A stretch of DNA of 8,671 nt, from contig JAMWZF010000114.1 of NCBI GenBank assembly GCA_024304875.1, forward strand, positions 1-8,671, given 5' to 3'. Shown in pieces: positions 1 through 6,973 of this stretch (position 1 is the stretch's first letter; every line of letters begins with the position of its first letter). Under the pieces are notes generated by a model. It made no database searches, was not told the origin of the DNA, and saw only the letters and a list, made by a program, of their open reading frames with translations. This DNA comes from Paracoccaceae bacterium. Its GTDB lineage: Bacteria; Pseudomonadota; Alphaproteobacteria; Rhodobacterales; Rhodobacteraceae. A program made the position numbers and the translations under genes.

Positions 1-928
1 CCCTGGGGGCGTTCAGCAGCCACAGGAAGATCGCCGCGCCGGCGACGGCAAAGACCGTGGCGGCGGGAATCTCGTAGGGCCAGCGGACCACCCGGCCGAT
101 CAGGTCCGCGCCGAGCACGAAGCCGGCGCCGAGCATCGCGACCAGCGGCAGGTTCCGTCTGAGGTTGTCGCCCCAGATCCGCGAGACGAGGTTGGGCACC
201 ACGAGGCCGACGAAGGGCATCGCGCCCACGGTGACGACCACCACCGCCACGCTGACCGCGACGATGGCAAGCCCGGCAAGAACCGTTGCCCGGTAGTCGA
301 GACCGAGAGACCGGGCGTAGTCCTCTCCCAGTCCGAGGATCGTGATCCGGTCGGCGAGAAGGTACAGCAGCGCGGCAAGGCCCGCGATCAGCCAGAGCAG
401 CTCGTAGCGCCCGCGCAGGACGCCCGAGAACTCTCCGGTCTGCCAGATCCCGACGAACTGCACGAGGTCTGTCGTCCAGGCGATCCACATGGCGGCGGCG
501 CCGAGGATGCCGCCGTAGATCAGCCCGACAAGGGGAAGCAGCATGGGATCTCGCCGGGGGACATGGCGCGAGAGCAGGAAGAAGCCGGCCGTCCCGGCGA
601 GGGCCGCGGCGGCGGCGACGCTCATCTTGGTGATCAGGGCTGCGCCCGGAGCGACCAGCGTGACACCGAGAAGCCCGATCATCGCCGCTTCGGGCGTTCC
701 GGTCAGGCCCGGCTCCACCAGCCGGTTCTGGACCGTCTGCTGGATCACGACCCCGGCCAGCGCCAGACCGGCGCCGGCCAGCAACGCGGCGCAGGTGCGC
801 GGGATGCGGCTGACGGCCAGCACCATCCGCGCGTCGAGGTCGCCGCGAAACAGATCGGTGGCTCCGACGGCCAGGCTCGCCCCCGCGAGGAGGACGAGCC
901 CGATCAGTCCCGCTGCATGGCCGCGCAT
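1..928 (-). CDS. FecCD-family iron-siderophore ABC transporter permease (partial, C-terminus off the left edge)
   Basis: This is an inner-membrane permease that would move an iron chelate from the periplasm into the cytoplasm. Translation from the ATG at 928 gives 309 uninterrupted codons of very hydrophobic protein with about nine membrane segments. FecCD hallmarks are present: RIPRT at residues 41-45, NRLVEPGLTGT at about 68-78, and the coupling-loop region VGAMPFVGLVVPN at about 234-246. The NRLVEPG...AAMIGLL wording is closer to the YclN/CeuB/FatD/VctD subgroup than to FhuB or BtuC. The last residues seen (FLWLLNAP) are the usual C-terminal end, so only a few residues are missing. It starts 5 nt after the binding-protein stop, with GAAGG inside that gene's end as a weak ribosome site, which indicates co-transcription. 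A second permease and an ATPase are expected beyond the edge. Confidence 0.93.
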   Translation of the reverse strand, partial: MRGHAAGLIGLVLLAGASLAVGATDLFRGDLDARMVLAVSRIPRTCAALLAGAGLALAGVVIQQTVQNRLVEPGLTGTPEAAMIGLLGVTLVAPGAALITKMSVAAAAALAGTAGFFLLSRHVPRRDPMLLPLVGLIYGGILGAAAMWIAWTTDLVQFVGIWQTGEFSGVLRGRYELLWLIAGLAALLYLLADRITILGLGEDYARSLGLDYRATVLAGLAIVAVSVAVVVVTVGAMPFVGLVVPNLVSRIWGDNLRRNLPLVAMLGAGFVLGADLIGRVVRWPYEIPAATVFAVAGAAIFLWLLNAPR

Positions 929-933
929 CCCGG

Positions 934-1839
934 TCAGCCTTCGGCGGCGTCCGAGAAGGCCTCGCGGAGCTGGTCGAGCAGCAGGGTCATCGACTGGATG
1001 CCGCCGCCGGCCAGGTAGATCGCCGCGCTGTCCAGGTAGACGATCTGGCCGGTTTCTCCCGCCGTGGTTCCGGCCACCAGCGGGTTGTCGAGGGTGGCGG
1101 CCGCGGCCTCGCCCTCCTGCCCGATGGCGGCGGCCCGGTCGATGACGATCAGCCAGTCGGGATCGACCTCGGCGATGAACTCGAAGGACACGGATTCGCC
1201 GTGGGTTTCGGCGGTGATGTCGGCGAAGGCTTCGGGCAGGTCCAGCGCGGTGTGAAGCCAGCCGAAGCGGCTGTCGTCGCCATAGGCCGAGATCGTCCCG
1301 CCGTTGGTCAGCAGGATCAGCGCGTCACCCTTGCCCGACACGGCCTGGCGGGTCTCTTCGAGGGCGGCATCGAAGGCCGCCAGCAAGGCGTCGGCCTTCT
1401 CCTCGGCGCCGAAGAGGGTGCCATAGGCCTCTACGCGCGCCCGGGCCTGACCGATCATGTCCTCGCCCCAGATCGTCATGTCGATGGTGGGCGCGACCTC
1501 TGACAGGGCCTCCACCTGCGCCTGCGACCGGCCGCCTGCCACGATGAGGTCCGGCGACATGACCGCGAGAGCTTCGTAATCGGGCTCGAACAGGGTGCCG
1601 ACCGTCGGCACACCCGCCATCGCATCGGCGAGATAGGCAGGCGGCGTGAACGCCGGCACACCCGCCAGAGGCACATCCAGAGCGTCCAGCGAATCGATCG
1701 CGGCCAGATCCAGGGCGACGACCGTCCGGGGACCGGGGGGAACCTCGGCCGGCCCGGCCGCCGTCTCGACGGTGACGGACTGCGCCTGCGCCAGCAGGGG
1801 CGGCATGCAGAGGGCGATGGTTGCGATGGCTATTCTCAT
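934..1839 (-). CDS. Siderophore-binding periplasmic protein of an iron ABC transporter (CeuE/YclQ/VctP-like)
   Basis: This is the periplasmic receptor that would deliver a ferric siderophore to the permease encoded just downstream. The protein has 301 residues. Residues 1-20 form a cleavable signal peptide ending LLAQAQ, with no lipobox. The rest is a helical-backbone class III binding protein. The segment HGESVSFEF (213-221) followed by DPDWLIVIDR (226-235), and YLAGGG at 275-280, are typical of the CeuE/YclQ group. H213 and Y275 are spaced like the His and Tyr that bind iron directly in Campylobacter CeuE, which suggests a tetradentate catecholate-type ligand; that match is inferred by eye. 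I chose the ATG at 1839 because GGAG (minus strand, 1850-1847) lies 7 nt upstream and the signal peptide begins there. An in-frame TTG at 1875 would add 12 unlikely residues. The gene is divergent from DUF2218 and shares a palindrome with it. Confidence 0.93.
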   Translation of the reverse strand: MRIAIATIALCMPPLLAQAQSVTVETAAGPAEVPPGPRTVVALDLAAIDSLDALDVPLAGVPAFTPPAYLADAMAGVPTVGTLFEPDYEALAVMSPDLIVAGGRSQAQVEALSEVAPTIDMTIWGEDMIGQARARVEAYGTLFGAEEKADALLAAFDAALEETRQAVSGKGDALILLTNGGTISAYGDDSRFGWLHTALDLPEAFADITAETHGESVSFEFIAEVDPDWLIVIDRAAAIGQEGEAAAATLDNPLVAGTTAGETGQIVYLDSAAIYLAGGGIQSMTLLLDQLREAFSDAAEG

Positions 1840-1896
1840 GGACGTGCTCCGGTTTTGCGGGGGTGGCTCGCTCAAGCCAGCTGGACTTTCCCGACT

Positions 1897-1914
1897 GTTT
1901 TAGTCAACTAACAC
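1897..1914. promoter_or_regulatory. Imperfect palindrome, candidate iron-responsive operator between the siderophore operon and DUF2218
   Basis: The core TTAGT-CA-ACTAA (1900-1911) is an inverted repeat of 5 bp per arm with a 2-nt centre. It extends to 18 bp (1897-1914) with one mismatch per side. It lies in the only AT-rich stretch of the neighbourhood, 60 bp upstream of the binding-protein ATG and 27 bp upstream of the DUF2218 ATG, so one regulator could act on both genes. In alphaproteobacteria the usual iron regulators are RirA, Irr and Fur/Mur. I cannot say which would bind, and I found no convincing -35/-10 pair. Confidence 0.5.
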
Positions 1915-1941
1915 CGAGAGCCATACAAAAGGAGTCAGGAT

Positions 1942-2232
1942 ATGCAAGGGCAAACCCGGTCACACGGTCGCTTCGACACCGAAAACGCGAGCAAGTACTT
2001 GCAGCAGATGTGCAAACACTTTGCACACAAGGTGCCGGTGACGTTCGACGCCAGCTCGGGGACGGTCGCCCTGCCGCAAGGCGCCTGCCGGCTGGAGGCA
2101 GACGCGGCGACGCTGCGCATCGAGGTCACGGCAGATGACTTGGCCTCACTCGAGACGGCCAGGCGGATCATCGACAGCCACCTGGCCCGCTTTGCCTTCC
2201 GTGAAGATTTCTCGACCATGGCCTGGTCGTGA
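1942..2232 (+). CDS. DUF2218 family protein
   Basis: This is a 96-residue soluble protein with no signal peptide or membrane segment. It matches the DUF2218 family as I know it: an N-terminal region ending ASKYLQQMCKHFAHKVPV (16-33), a middle strand region with CRLEAD at about 49-54, and the C-terminal SHLARFAFRE (79-88) followed by an aromatic end. The CKHFAHK core and the RFAFRE ending are the family signatures. The biochemical function is unknown. The start is clear: AAGGAG at 1929-1934 lies 7 nt before the ATG. It is divergent from a siderophore uptake operon across a 102-bp gap with a palindrome, so iron-linked expression is a reasonable inference. The stop overlaps a possible GTG start of the next small reading frame. 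Confidence 0.9.
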   Translation: MQGQTRSHGRFDTENASKYLQQMCKHFAHKVPVTFDASSGTVALPQGACRLEADAATLRIEVTADDLASLETARRIIDSHLARFAFREDFSTMAWS

Positions 2233-2543
2233 CAGGCATCATGGTGTCGCTCCAACGCGCGCGCCGCCGACGCGACAGCTGGCCCGGTCCGGACCTTCCC
2301 GGATCGGTGCAGATCATCGAGCCGTCCGATCTGGTCCGGCCAGACCGACAGTTCCGAAAGAACCCTCTGCCGGCTGCGGGCGGATTGGCGAGGGCAGGCC
2401 TATGGATCGCGGCAGGGAAGGGGATGGTTGCGAATTGGAGCGAGGCAGCGAAGTATTGGGGCAAGATGGGCGTCGCACCGGAAGACGGGTGCACGGCGCA
2501 CCCCACGACAGAGCAGGCGGAGTATCTGAAACGGTGTCCTTGA
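2229..2543 (+). CDS. Doubtful small ORF, hypothetical protein
   Basis: This 104-codon frame fills the roughly 300-bp gap between DUF2218 and the Cache sensor. Its GTG overlaps the DUF2218 stop (GTGA) and its stop overlaps the proposed start of the sensor by 10 bp, an arrangement typical of translationally coupled genes. Its C-terminal half (residues about 60-104) has ordinary protein composition, with tryptophan, tyrosine and lysine, while the first 20 residues are arginine-rich. I recognise no family. Against it: no clear ribosome site precedes the GTG, and third-position G/C is lower than in the neighbours. An internal ATG at 2241 is an alternative start. Apart from this frame I see nothing in the gap. 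Confidence 0.25.
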   Translation: MTGIMVSLQRARRRRDSWPGPDLPGSVQIIEPSDLVRPDRQFRKNPLPAAGGLARAGLWIAAGKGMVANWSEAAKYWGKMGVAPEDGCTAHPTTEQAEYLKRCP

Positions 2544-3604
2544 CGAATGCCCTCTATGCCTGCATCGCCGGTGGCATGGTCCTTCTGGCGGTTGCGATCG
2601 GGTTCGTCCTGCCGAACTTCGCCAACGAACTGACAAGCCGGTCGCTGGAGAACGCCGTCCGCACCAGGTCGGCCTCGCTGGCTCAGGACCTTGCCCGGTC
2701 GCTCAACGATGACTGGGAAAAACTGGTCGCGATTTCCGAGCGCATTCCCGGCCTGGACGCCGAAACGGGTCGCATCTTCCTCGATGGGGCCGCGAGCGGG
2801 AGCAACATCTCCTGGGCCGGGTTCGCCGGAACCGACGGCACGGTCCGGTTCGCCACGGGCGGCCTGCTCGAAGGGGAAAGCGTGGCGACGCGGCCCTGGT
2901 TCACCGCGGGGCTCAGGCACGGGTTCGCGGGCGACGTGCACGAGGCGGTGCTGCTCCAGTCGCTGCTGGCCCCCGACGTCGCGGAGCCGATCCGCTTCAT
3001 CGACCTTGCACGGCCCGTCACCTCGGAGACCGGCAGGACGCTCGGCGTGATCGGACTGCATATCGACGCCGGCTGGCTGGAACGCTACCTCGTCGAATCC
3101 GCCGCGGCCCGGGGGATCGACGTCGTCCTGATCAGCGCCGATGGCGCCGTCGCGTCGGCCTCGTTCGACGTGGAGGGCGACCTCTCCGGGGTCGACATCG
3201 TCCGGGCCGCCGGAGCGGGCGCCTCGACGGTGACGACCGAGGATTGGCCGAACGGGACCCGCTACGTCTCGGCCACCGTACCGGCAATCGCGTACGGGGA
3301 CCTGCCGAGTTTCGGCTGGCGCCTCGTCGGACGGATCGAGGCGGATACCAACGCCGTTGCGCAGGAGCAGCTGCTGCGCCATGTCGCGGCCCTCGCCCTC
3401 GCCGCGGGGGGAATCTTCCTCCTGGCGACAATGGCCTACGCCATGGTCTTTCTGCGGCCGGTCCTGCGCCTGATCGACACTGCCGAGCGCATGAGCCGCG
3501 GTGAGGACATCTACCCCGAGGAGACCGCGTCGAGTGCCGAGGGCAGCCGGCTCGGAGCCGCCCTGGCGCGGATGCGGGCCGGGCGGGCCGGACCTACCGG
3601 GTGA
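2534..3604 (+). CDS. Cache-domain membrane sensor with HAMP-like end and no output domain
   Basis: This predicted membrane protein of 356 residues would sense a small molecule in the periplasm. The layout is: short cytoplasmic start, membrane helix at about 7-27, periplasmic double Cache domain at about 30-275, second helix at about 283-304, then a HAMP-like segment at about 305-350 (FLRPVLRLIDTAERMSRGED). The Cache signature is clear: RPWFTAGL (120-127), GDVHEAVLL (133-141) and the later ARPV strand. In relatives this arrangement is followed by GGDEF, kinase or methyl-accepting domains; here the protein stops right after HAMP. The GTG at 2534 is preferred because it sits just before the first helix, with GGAG at 2519-2522, though the 11-nt spacing is long. 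An ATG at 2402 would add a 44-residue Arg/Gly-rich stretch that looks non-coding. It is convergent with the glucan synthase, overlapping its stop by 11 bp. Confidence 0.82.
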   Translation: MSLTNALYACIAGGMVLLAVAIGFVLPNFANELTSRSLENAVRTRSASLAQDLARSLNDDWEKLVAISERIPGLDAETGRIFLDGAASGSNISWAGFAGTDGTVRFATGGLLEGESVATRPWFTAGLRHGFAGDVHEAVLLQSLLAPDVAEPIRFIDLARPVTSETGRTLGVIGLHIDAGWLERYLVESAAARGIDVVLISADGAVASASFDVEGDLSGVDIVRAAGAGASTVTTEDWPNGTRYVSATVPAIAYGDLPSFGWRLVGRIEADTNAVAQEQLLRHVAALALAAGGIFLLATMAYAMVFLRPVLRLIDTAERMSRGEDIYPEETASSAEGSRLGAALARMRAGRAGPTG

Positions 3605-5555
3605 AGGCCAGCCGCCGGGCGAGGTCCGTCACCAGCCGCCAGTTGCGGGCGCCGACGATGCCCGGGACGTTGTCCTCGGCAAAGAGCTTCAGTTGCAGCG
3701 CGTCCGCCTGCTCCCTCGAGGTCAGAAGCTGCAGCCGGGTCCCGTCGTGGGCGGGCCCGAGGCTGCTGGCCGCGATCTCGCCGATGTCGGGAATGACGAG
3801 CGACACCGTCTCGCCGCGGGGGATCTCGATCCCGCGCAGTCGGGCGTTCACCGTGGTCAGCCCGGCGATCCACACGGGGCGGGCCTCTTCCTGCTGGACC
3901 AGGTCGACCCGCACGGGCGCGTCGGCCACATGCCGTTCGAACCGGGGCAACTCGACGCAGACGATCAGGGTCAGGGCGAGGACGAACAGGTTGTAGAACG
4001 TCCAGAACAGCACCACCGCCTTGCCGTCGCCGGCATCGAAGAAGGCGAACCGGTCAGACCACATGCCCAGCGTCAGGCCGATCAGGGTCAGGGCGAGGAT
4101 CACGACGAAGGGCCGCATCAGCGCCCATTGCACCTGGATGCGGCTGCGGTCGCCGCCCTTGGCCGTCACCTTGAAGGGCTGGCCGTGAGGCCTGATCAGC
4201 CCGGTGAGGGCCGCCCGGGAGATCTGGAATGCGCCGACCAGCTGGCTGACATCGTTGATCAGCGGCACGATGTTCCCGCGCGACAGATAGTTCAGCGCCG
4301 CAAGCGACCAGAGGTAGTAGACCCCGAAGTAGCTGATCACGTCCGGCACCCGCGCGTCCACGACGATGATGTTGAAGAACCAGTAAAGCAGCGGGTAGAC
4401 CAGCGCGGCGATCCGGAACGGAAAGGTCGTCAGCCAGTAGATTCCCGCATCCAGCACGCTCCACCGGTCGCGCAGGCGCAGCCGCGAGCGCGAGAAGGGG
4501 CCGACGTGGCTCCGCGCGATCTGCATCATGCCGAGGCACCAGCGGGCCCGCTGGGTGATGTATTCCTTAAGCCCCTCCGGCGCGAGACCTTCGGTCAGCG
4601 CCTCGTTGAGGTAGACCGTCCGCCAGCCGGCGTTCTGCAGGACGACCGTCAGCATGAAGTCCTCGGTGATGCTTTCGGTCGGAAAGCCGCCCAGCTCGCG
4701 GATCGCGGTCCAGCGCACGACCGAGGAGGTGCCGCAGCAGAAGGCGATGTCCCAGGCGTCGCGGCTGGCCTGCATGGTGTCGAAGAAGAACCGCTGCTCG
4801 TCGGGGTAGGACTGCGAGAGGTTCAGGTTGTGCTGGATCGGGTCGGCGTTGAAGAAATGCTGCGGGGTCTGGACGAGGCCGACCGACGGGTCGTGGAACA
4901 GCGCCAGCGTCCGGCTGAGGAACCCGCGATGGGGGACGAAGTCGGCGTCGAGGACGGCCACGAAGTCGGGCGGGTCCGCGGCCAGCACATCGAGGGCATG
5001 GTTCATGTTGCCGGCCTTGGCGTGCCTGTTGTCGGGCCGCCGGATGTAGTGGACCCCCCGCTCGGCGCAGTAGTCGCGCAGCCAGTCGCGCTTGCCGTCG
5101 TCCAGGACATGGATGGTCTTGTTGTCGTGCCGCAGGCCGAGCGCTCCGACGATCGTCCGGTCCAGCACGTCCTGATCCTCGTTGTACGTGGCGATCAGGA
5201 TGGCGACCCGCGGCGTGGGGCCGTCCCTCCACCAGCCGAGGTTCGCGTCGACCTCCTCGCCCCGGTCCTTCGTACGGGACAGCATGACGAAGGCCGAGAT
5301 GGACCCTGCAACCGCCGCGATCTCCAGGGCCAGCAGGGACCAGCTGGCCGCCCAGTCCCAGGTCAGGCCCAAGGGAGCGATGGTCTCGGTCGCGCGCCAC
5401 CAGATGTAGCGCAGGGCGAGGGCGATCGAGATCGACAGAAGGATCGCCCGGTGCCACGTCCGCCCGGGGTCCGCGAGGACCGGGATCAAGAGCGCCATCC
5501 CTGCTGCGAGGGTGAGGTGCATCACGCTCGACTGGGTTTCGCCCAGAAACAGCAT
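3594..5555 (-). CDS. bgsA: Family 2 processive beta-glycosyltransferase, BgsA-like (mixed-linkage beta-glucan synthase)
   Basis: This membrane-embedded synthase would polymerise glucose from UDP-glucose and extrude the chain. It has 653 residues from the ATG at 5555. Helices at the N-terminus (about 12-55 and 68-92) precede a cytoplasmic GT-A domain with the full cellulose-synthase motif set: VLDDG (150-154), DAD (203-205), TED (297-299) and QRARW (335-339). PQHFFNADP (231-239) and FCCGTS (272-277) match the BcsA acceptor/gating region. Further helices span about 370-425 and 480-534, followed by a cytosolic tail of about 120 residues. The length, the partner encoded upstream and the lack of a canonical PilZ domain favour BgsA of Sinorhizobium meliloti, which makes a (1-3)(1-4)-beta-glucan under c-di-GMP control, over BcsA. 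The product is inferred; a plain beta-1,4- or beta-1,3-glucan is possible. The ATG lies 4 nt after the bgsB stop, so the two are co-transcribed. Confidence 0.85.
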   Translation of the reverse strand: MLFLGETQSSVMHLTLAAGMALLIPVLADPGRTWHRAILLSISIALALRYIWWRATETIAPLGLTWDWAASWSLLALEIAAVAGSISAFVMLSRTKDRGEEVDANLGWWRDGPTPRVAILIATYNEDQDVLDRTIVGALGLRHDNKTIHVLDDGKRDWLRDYCAERGVHYIRRPDNRHAKAGNMNHALDVLAADPPDFVAVLDADFVPHRGFLSRTLALFHDPSVGLVQTPQHFFNADPIQHNLNLSQSYPDEQRFFFDTMQASRDAWDIAFCCGTSSVVRWTAIRELGGFPTESITEDFMLTVVLQNAGWRTVYLNEALTEGLAPEGLKEYITQRARWCLGMMQIARSHVGPFSRSRLRLRDRWSVLDAGIYWLTTFPFRIAALVYPLLYWFFNIIVVDARVPDVISYFGVYYLWSLAALNYLSRGNIVPLINDVSQLVGAFQISRAALTGLIRPHGQPFKVTAKGGDRSRIQVQWALMRPFVVILALTLIGLTLGMWSDRFAFFDAGDGKAVVLFWTFYNLFVLALTLIVCVELPRFERHVADAPVRVDLVQQEEARPVWIAGLTTVNARLRGIEIPRGETVSLVIPDIGEIAASSLGPAHDGTRLQLLTSREQADALQLKLFAEDNVPGIVGARNWRLVTDLARRLAFTR

Positions 5556-5559
5556 CCCG

Positions 5560-6732
5560 TCAGAAGCCCAGGCCGCGCAGCCAGTCCATCGGCCGCCGCT
5601 CGAAGAACACCCGGCCGGTCCGCCCCACGGCGCAGTCGAGGTCGGGTTCGGTGGACAGTCCCGGCACGGAAAGCGCAACGTCGTAGCGTTGCAGGTGTCG
5701 CGCGCTCGGGGCGACGGCGAGGTTGCGGTAGACGGTCTCGGCGCCGGATCCGGCAAGGCGGACGACCGTGGCGTCGAGGTTGCGGTTGTCTCCGCTGGGC
5801 CGGAAGGTCGCCGCCTGGCCGACGACAAGCGAATTGTAGACCTGCTCGGTCACCGAGGCCGTCACGATCACCGACCCGCAGTCGAGGATTCGCAGGACCG
5901 GATCGCCGCGCTGGACATTGGTGTCGCCGGCATTCAGCACCTCCCAAAGGCGGCCCGCCACGGGCGACTGCAGGTCCGCCTCGCCCGCGAGGTTGGTCCT
6001 CAGCCGTTCCGCCTCGAGCCGCTCGGCATAGGCCGCGAGGCGGGCCTCGGCTTCGGCCAGAAGGACCTCCTGCGTGGCAAGGTCCCCTTCCAGCTCTGCG
6101 ATCCGCTGCTCGGAATTGGGGGAGTCGTTGTAGCCATCGCCGAGGAACACCCCCGCCTCGGCCGTGGCACGCTCGTTCTGCAGGACCGCGATCCGCTCTT
6201 CGACCGCGTTGATCCAGAGGTCCTGTAGCCCGCTCACATCGGGCTCGGCGCTGCGTTCCACGCCCGCCTCGTCCGGTGGCGCGATGTCGAAGGAGGGCGG
6301 AAAGACGCCGCCTCGAAGCAGCTCCAGCCGCGCCCGGGCGAAGTCGAGGCGGATGTCGATTTCCGCCAGCCGCCGCTCGCGGAACGTCGCGGCCCTCTCC
6401 TCCAGCCCGTCGATCAGCGCCCGGGTCTCGTCGCGCAGCGCGGTGTGCCGGACGACGGCCGCCTCGGCGAGCGCGACTTCCATCTCGAGATCGTCGGCGC
6501 GGACGCCGTCGACCAGCCGGTCCCGGACCGTGGCGAGGGTCTCTCCCGCTGCCACGCTGCTGCCCAACTGTCGGGCCGTCATGCCGAGATCGCCGGCGAT
6601 GGGTGCGCGGACCGTGGACAGCCGCGCGTTGATCGTCGCGTCCGCGCTTGCGCCGGTGATCTGCTCACCGATGATCACCCAAAGGGCGAGAGCCACGAGG
6701 CCCAAGCCCACGAAAACACGCCAGAAAATCAC
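5560..6732 (-). CDS. bgsB: HlyD/membrane-fusion-like protein, BgsB-like partner of the glucan synthase
   Basis: This 390-residue inner-membrane-anchored periplasmic adaptor probably helps the synthase export its glucan. It has one N-terminal helix (about 5-22), a first half-lipoyl segment (VRAPIAGDLG, 41-50), a long coiled-coil hairpin at about 80-250, a second half-lipoyl segment (LQSPVAGRLWEV, 254-265) and a C-terminal beta region ending in GRTGRVFFERR. The motif FLGDGYNDSPNSEQR (196-210) inside the hairpin is unlike drug-efflux adaptors and resembles polysaccharide-associated ones. The start is a GTG at 6732 with GGAG (minus strand, 6744-6741) 8 nt upstream. It is the first gene of the bgsBA pair, in the same order as in Sinorhizobium meliloti. 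The symbol rests on architecture and partnership; no outer-membrane partner is visible here. Confidence 0.82.
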   Translation of the reverse strand: MIFWRVFVGLGLVALALWVIIGEQITGASADATINARLSTVRAPIAGDLGMTARQLGSSVAAGETLATVRDRLVDGVRADDLEMEVALAEAAVVRHTALRDETRALIDGLEERAATFRERRLAEIDIRLDFARARLELLRGGVFPPSFDIAPPDEAGVERSAEPDVSGLQDLWINAVEERIAVLQNERATAEAGVFLGDGYNDSPNSEQRIAELEGDLATQEVLLAEAEARLAAYAERLEAERLRTNLAGEADLQSPVAGRLWEVLNAGDTNVQRGDPVLRILDCGSVIVTASVTEQVYNSLVVGQAATFRPSGDNRNLDATVVRLAGSGAETVYRNLAVAPSARHLQRYDVALSVPGLSTEPDLDCAVGRTGRVFFERRPMDWLRGLGF

Positions 6733-6745
6733 TCGGTCTTCTCCC

Positions 6746-6757
6746 GGTTGTCCAACC
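6746..6757. promoter_or_regulatory. Inverted repeat GGTTG-TC-CAACC just upstream of the bgsB ribosome site
   Basis: The arms GGTTG (6746-6750) and CAACC (6753-6757) flank a 2-nt centre and lie directly next to the GGAG of bgsB. The same half-site recurs twice further upstream (6788-6792 and 6810-6814). A protein bound here would sit at or downstream of the transcription start. The regulator is unknown and chance occurrence is possible in GC-rich DNA. Confidence 0.3.
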
Positions 6758-6784
6758 TGATCCGCAAAGTTCGCTCAGGCCGGA

Positions 6785-6814
6785 GCAGGTTGACGCCCGC
6801 CGACCGGCAGGTTG
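6785..6814. repeat. Two direct copies of GCAGGTTG, 22 bp apart, upstream of bgsB
   Basis: Copies lie at 6785-6792 and 6807-6814. The 22-bp offset is about two helical turns, so both would face the same side of the DNA. An inverted 7-bp copy (CAACCTG) is at 6753-6759. Together they may form a regulator-binding array for the bgsBA promoter, whose -35/-10 I could not place with confidence. Confidence 0.3.
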
Positions 6815-6973
6815 GCCCATGGTCGTATGGTTAATGAGGCACCAACAAGGCGAAATCCTCGGAGCGCCGGCCGTGAGCAAGATCTCCGCAGTCATGCCGG
6901 GGCGCCTGGGGTCGGCCTGCGAGTTGGGGCCACTCCGGCAACGCCCGCCTCCGCCAGCGGACCGCATCCTCAA

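Noticed and set aside
543..1145. A 200-codon plus-strand frame opposite the permease and binding protein
   Set aside because: Arginine/proline-rich with no domain, and it spans the junction of two real minus-strand genes.
2402..2533. An upstream ATG start for the Cache sensor at 2402
   Set aside because: The added 44 residues are Arg/Gly-rich and look like non-coding translation; the membrane helix starts right after the GTG at 2534.
2168..3382. A 404-codon minus-strand frame opposite the Cache sensor
   Set aside because: The sensor has clear Cache, membrane and HAMP features; the opposite frame is a codon-bias shadow.
3594..5555. Naming the glycosyltransferase as cellulose synthase BcsA
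   Set aside because: No BcsB, BcsZ or BcsC gene is adjacent, the tail lacks intact RxxxR and [D/N]xSxxG motifs, and the upstream partner is a fusion-type protein as in BgsBA.
3501..6212. A 903-codon open frame on the plus strand opposite bgsA and bgsB
   Set aside because: It crosses two well-supported minus-strand genes, is rich in Arg, Pro, Gly and Asp without any recognisable domain, and is what strong G/C third-position bias produces on the opposite strand.
6831..6846. A CtrA-type site (TTAA-N7-TTAA) upstream of bgsB
   Set aside because: The first half TTAA is present but the second half reads CCAA; one half-site is too little.
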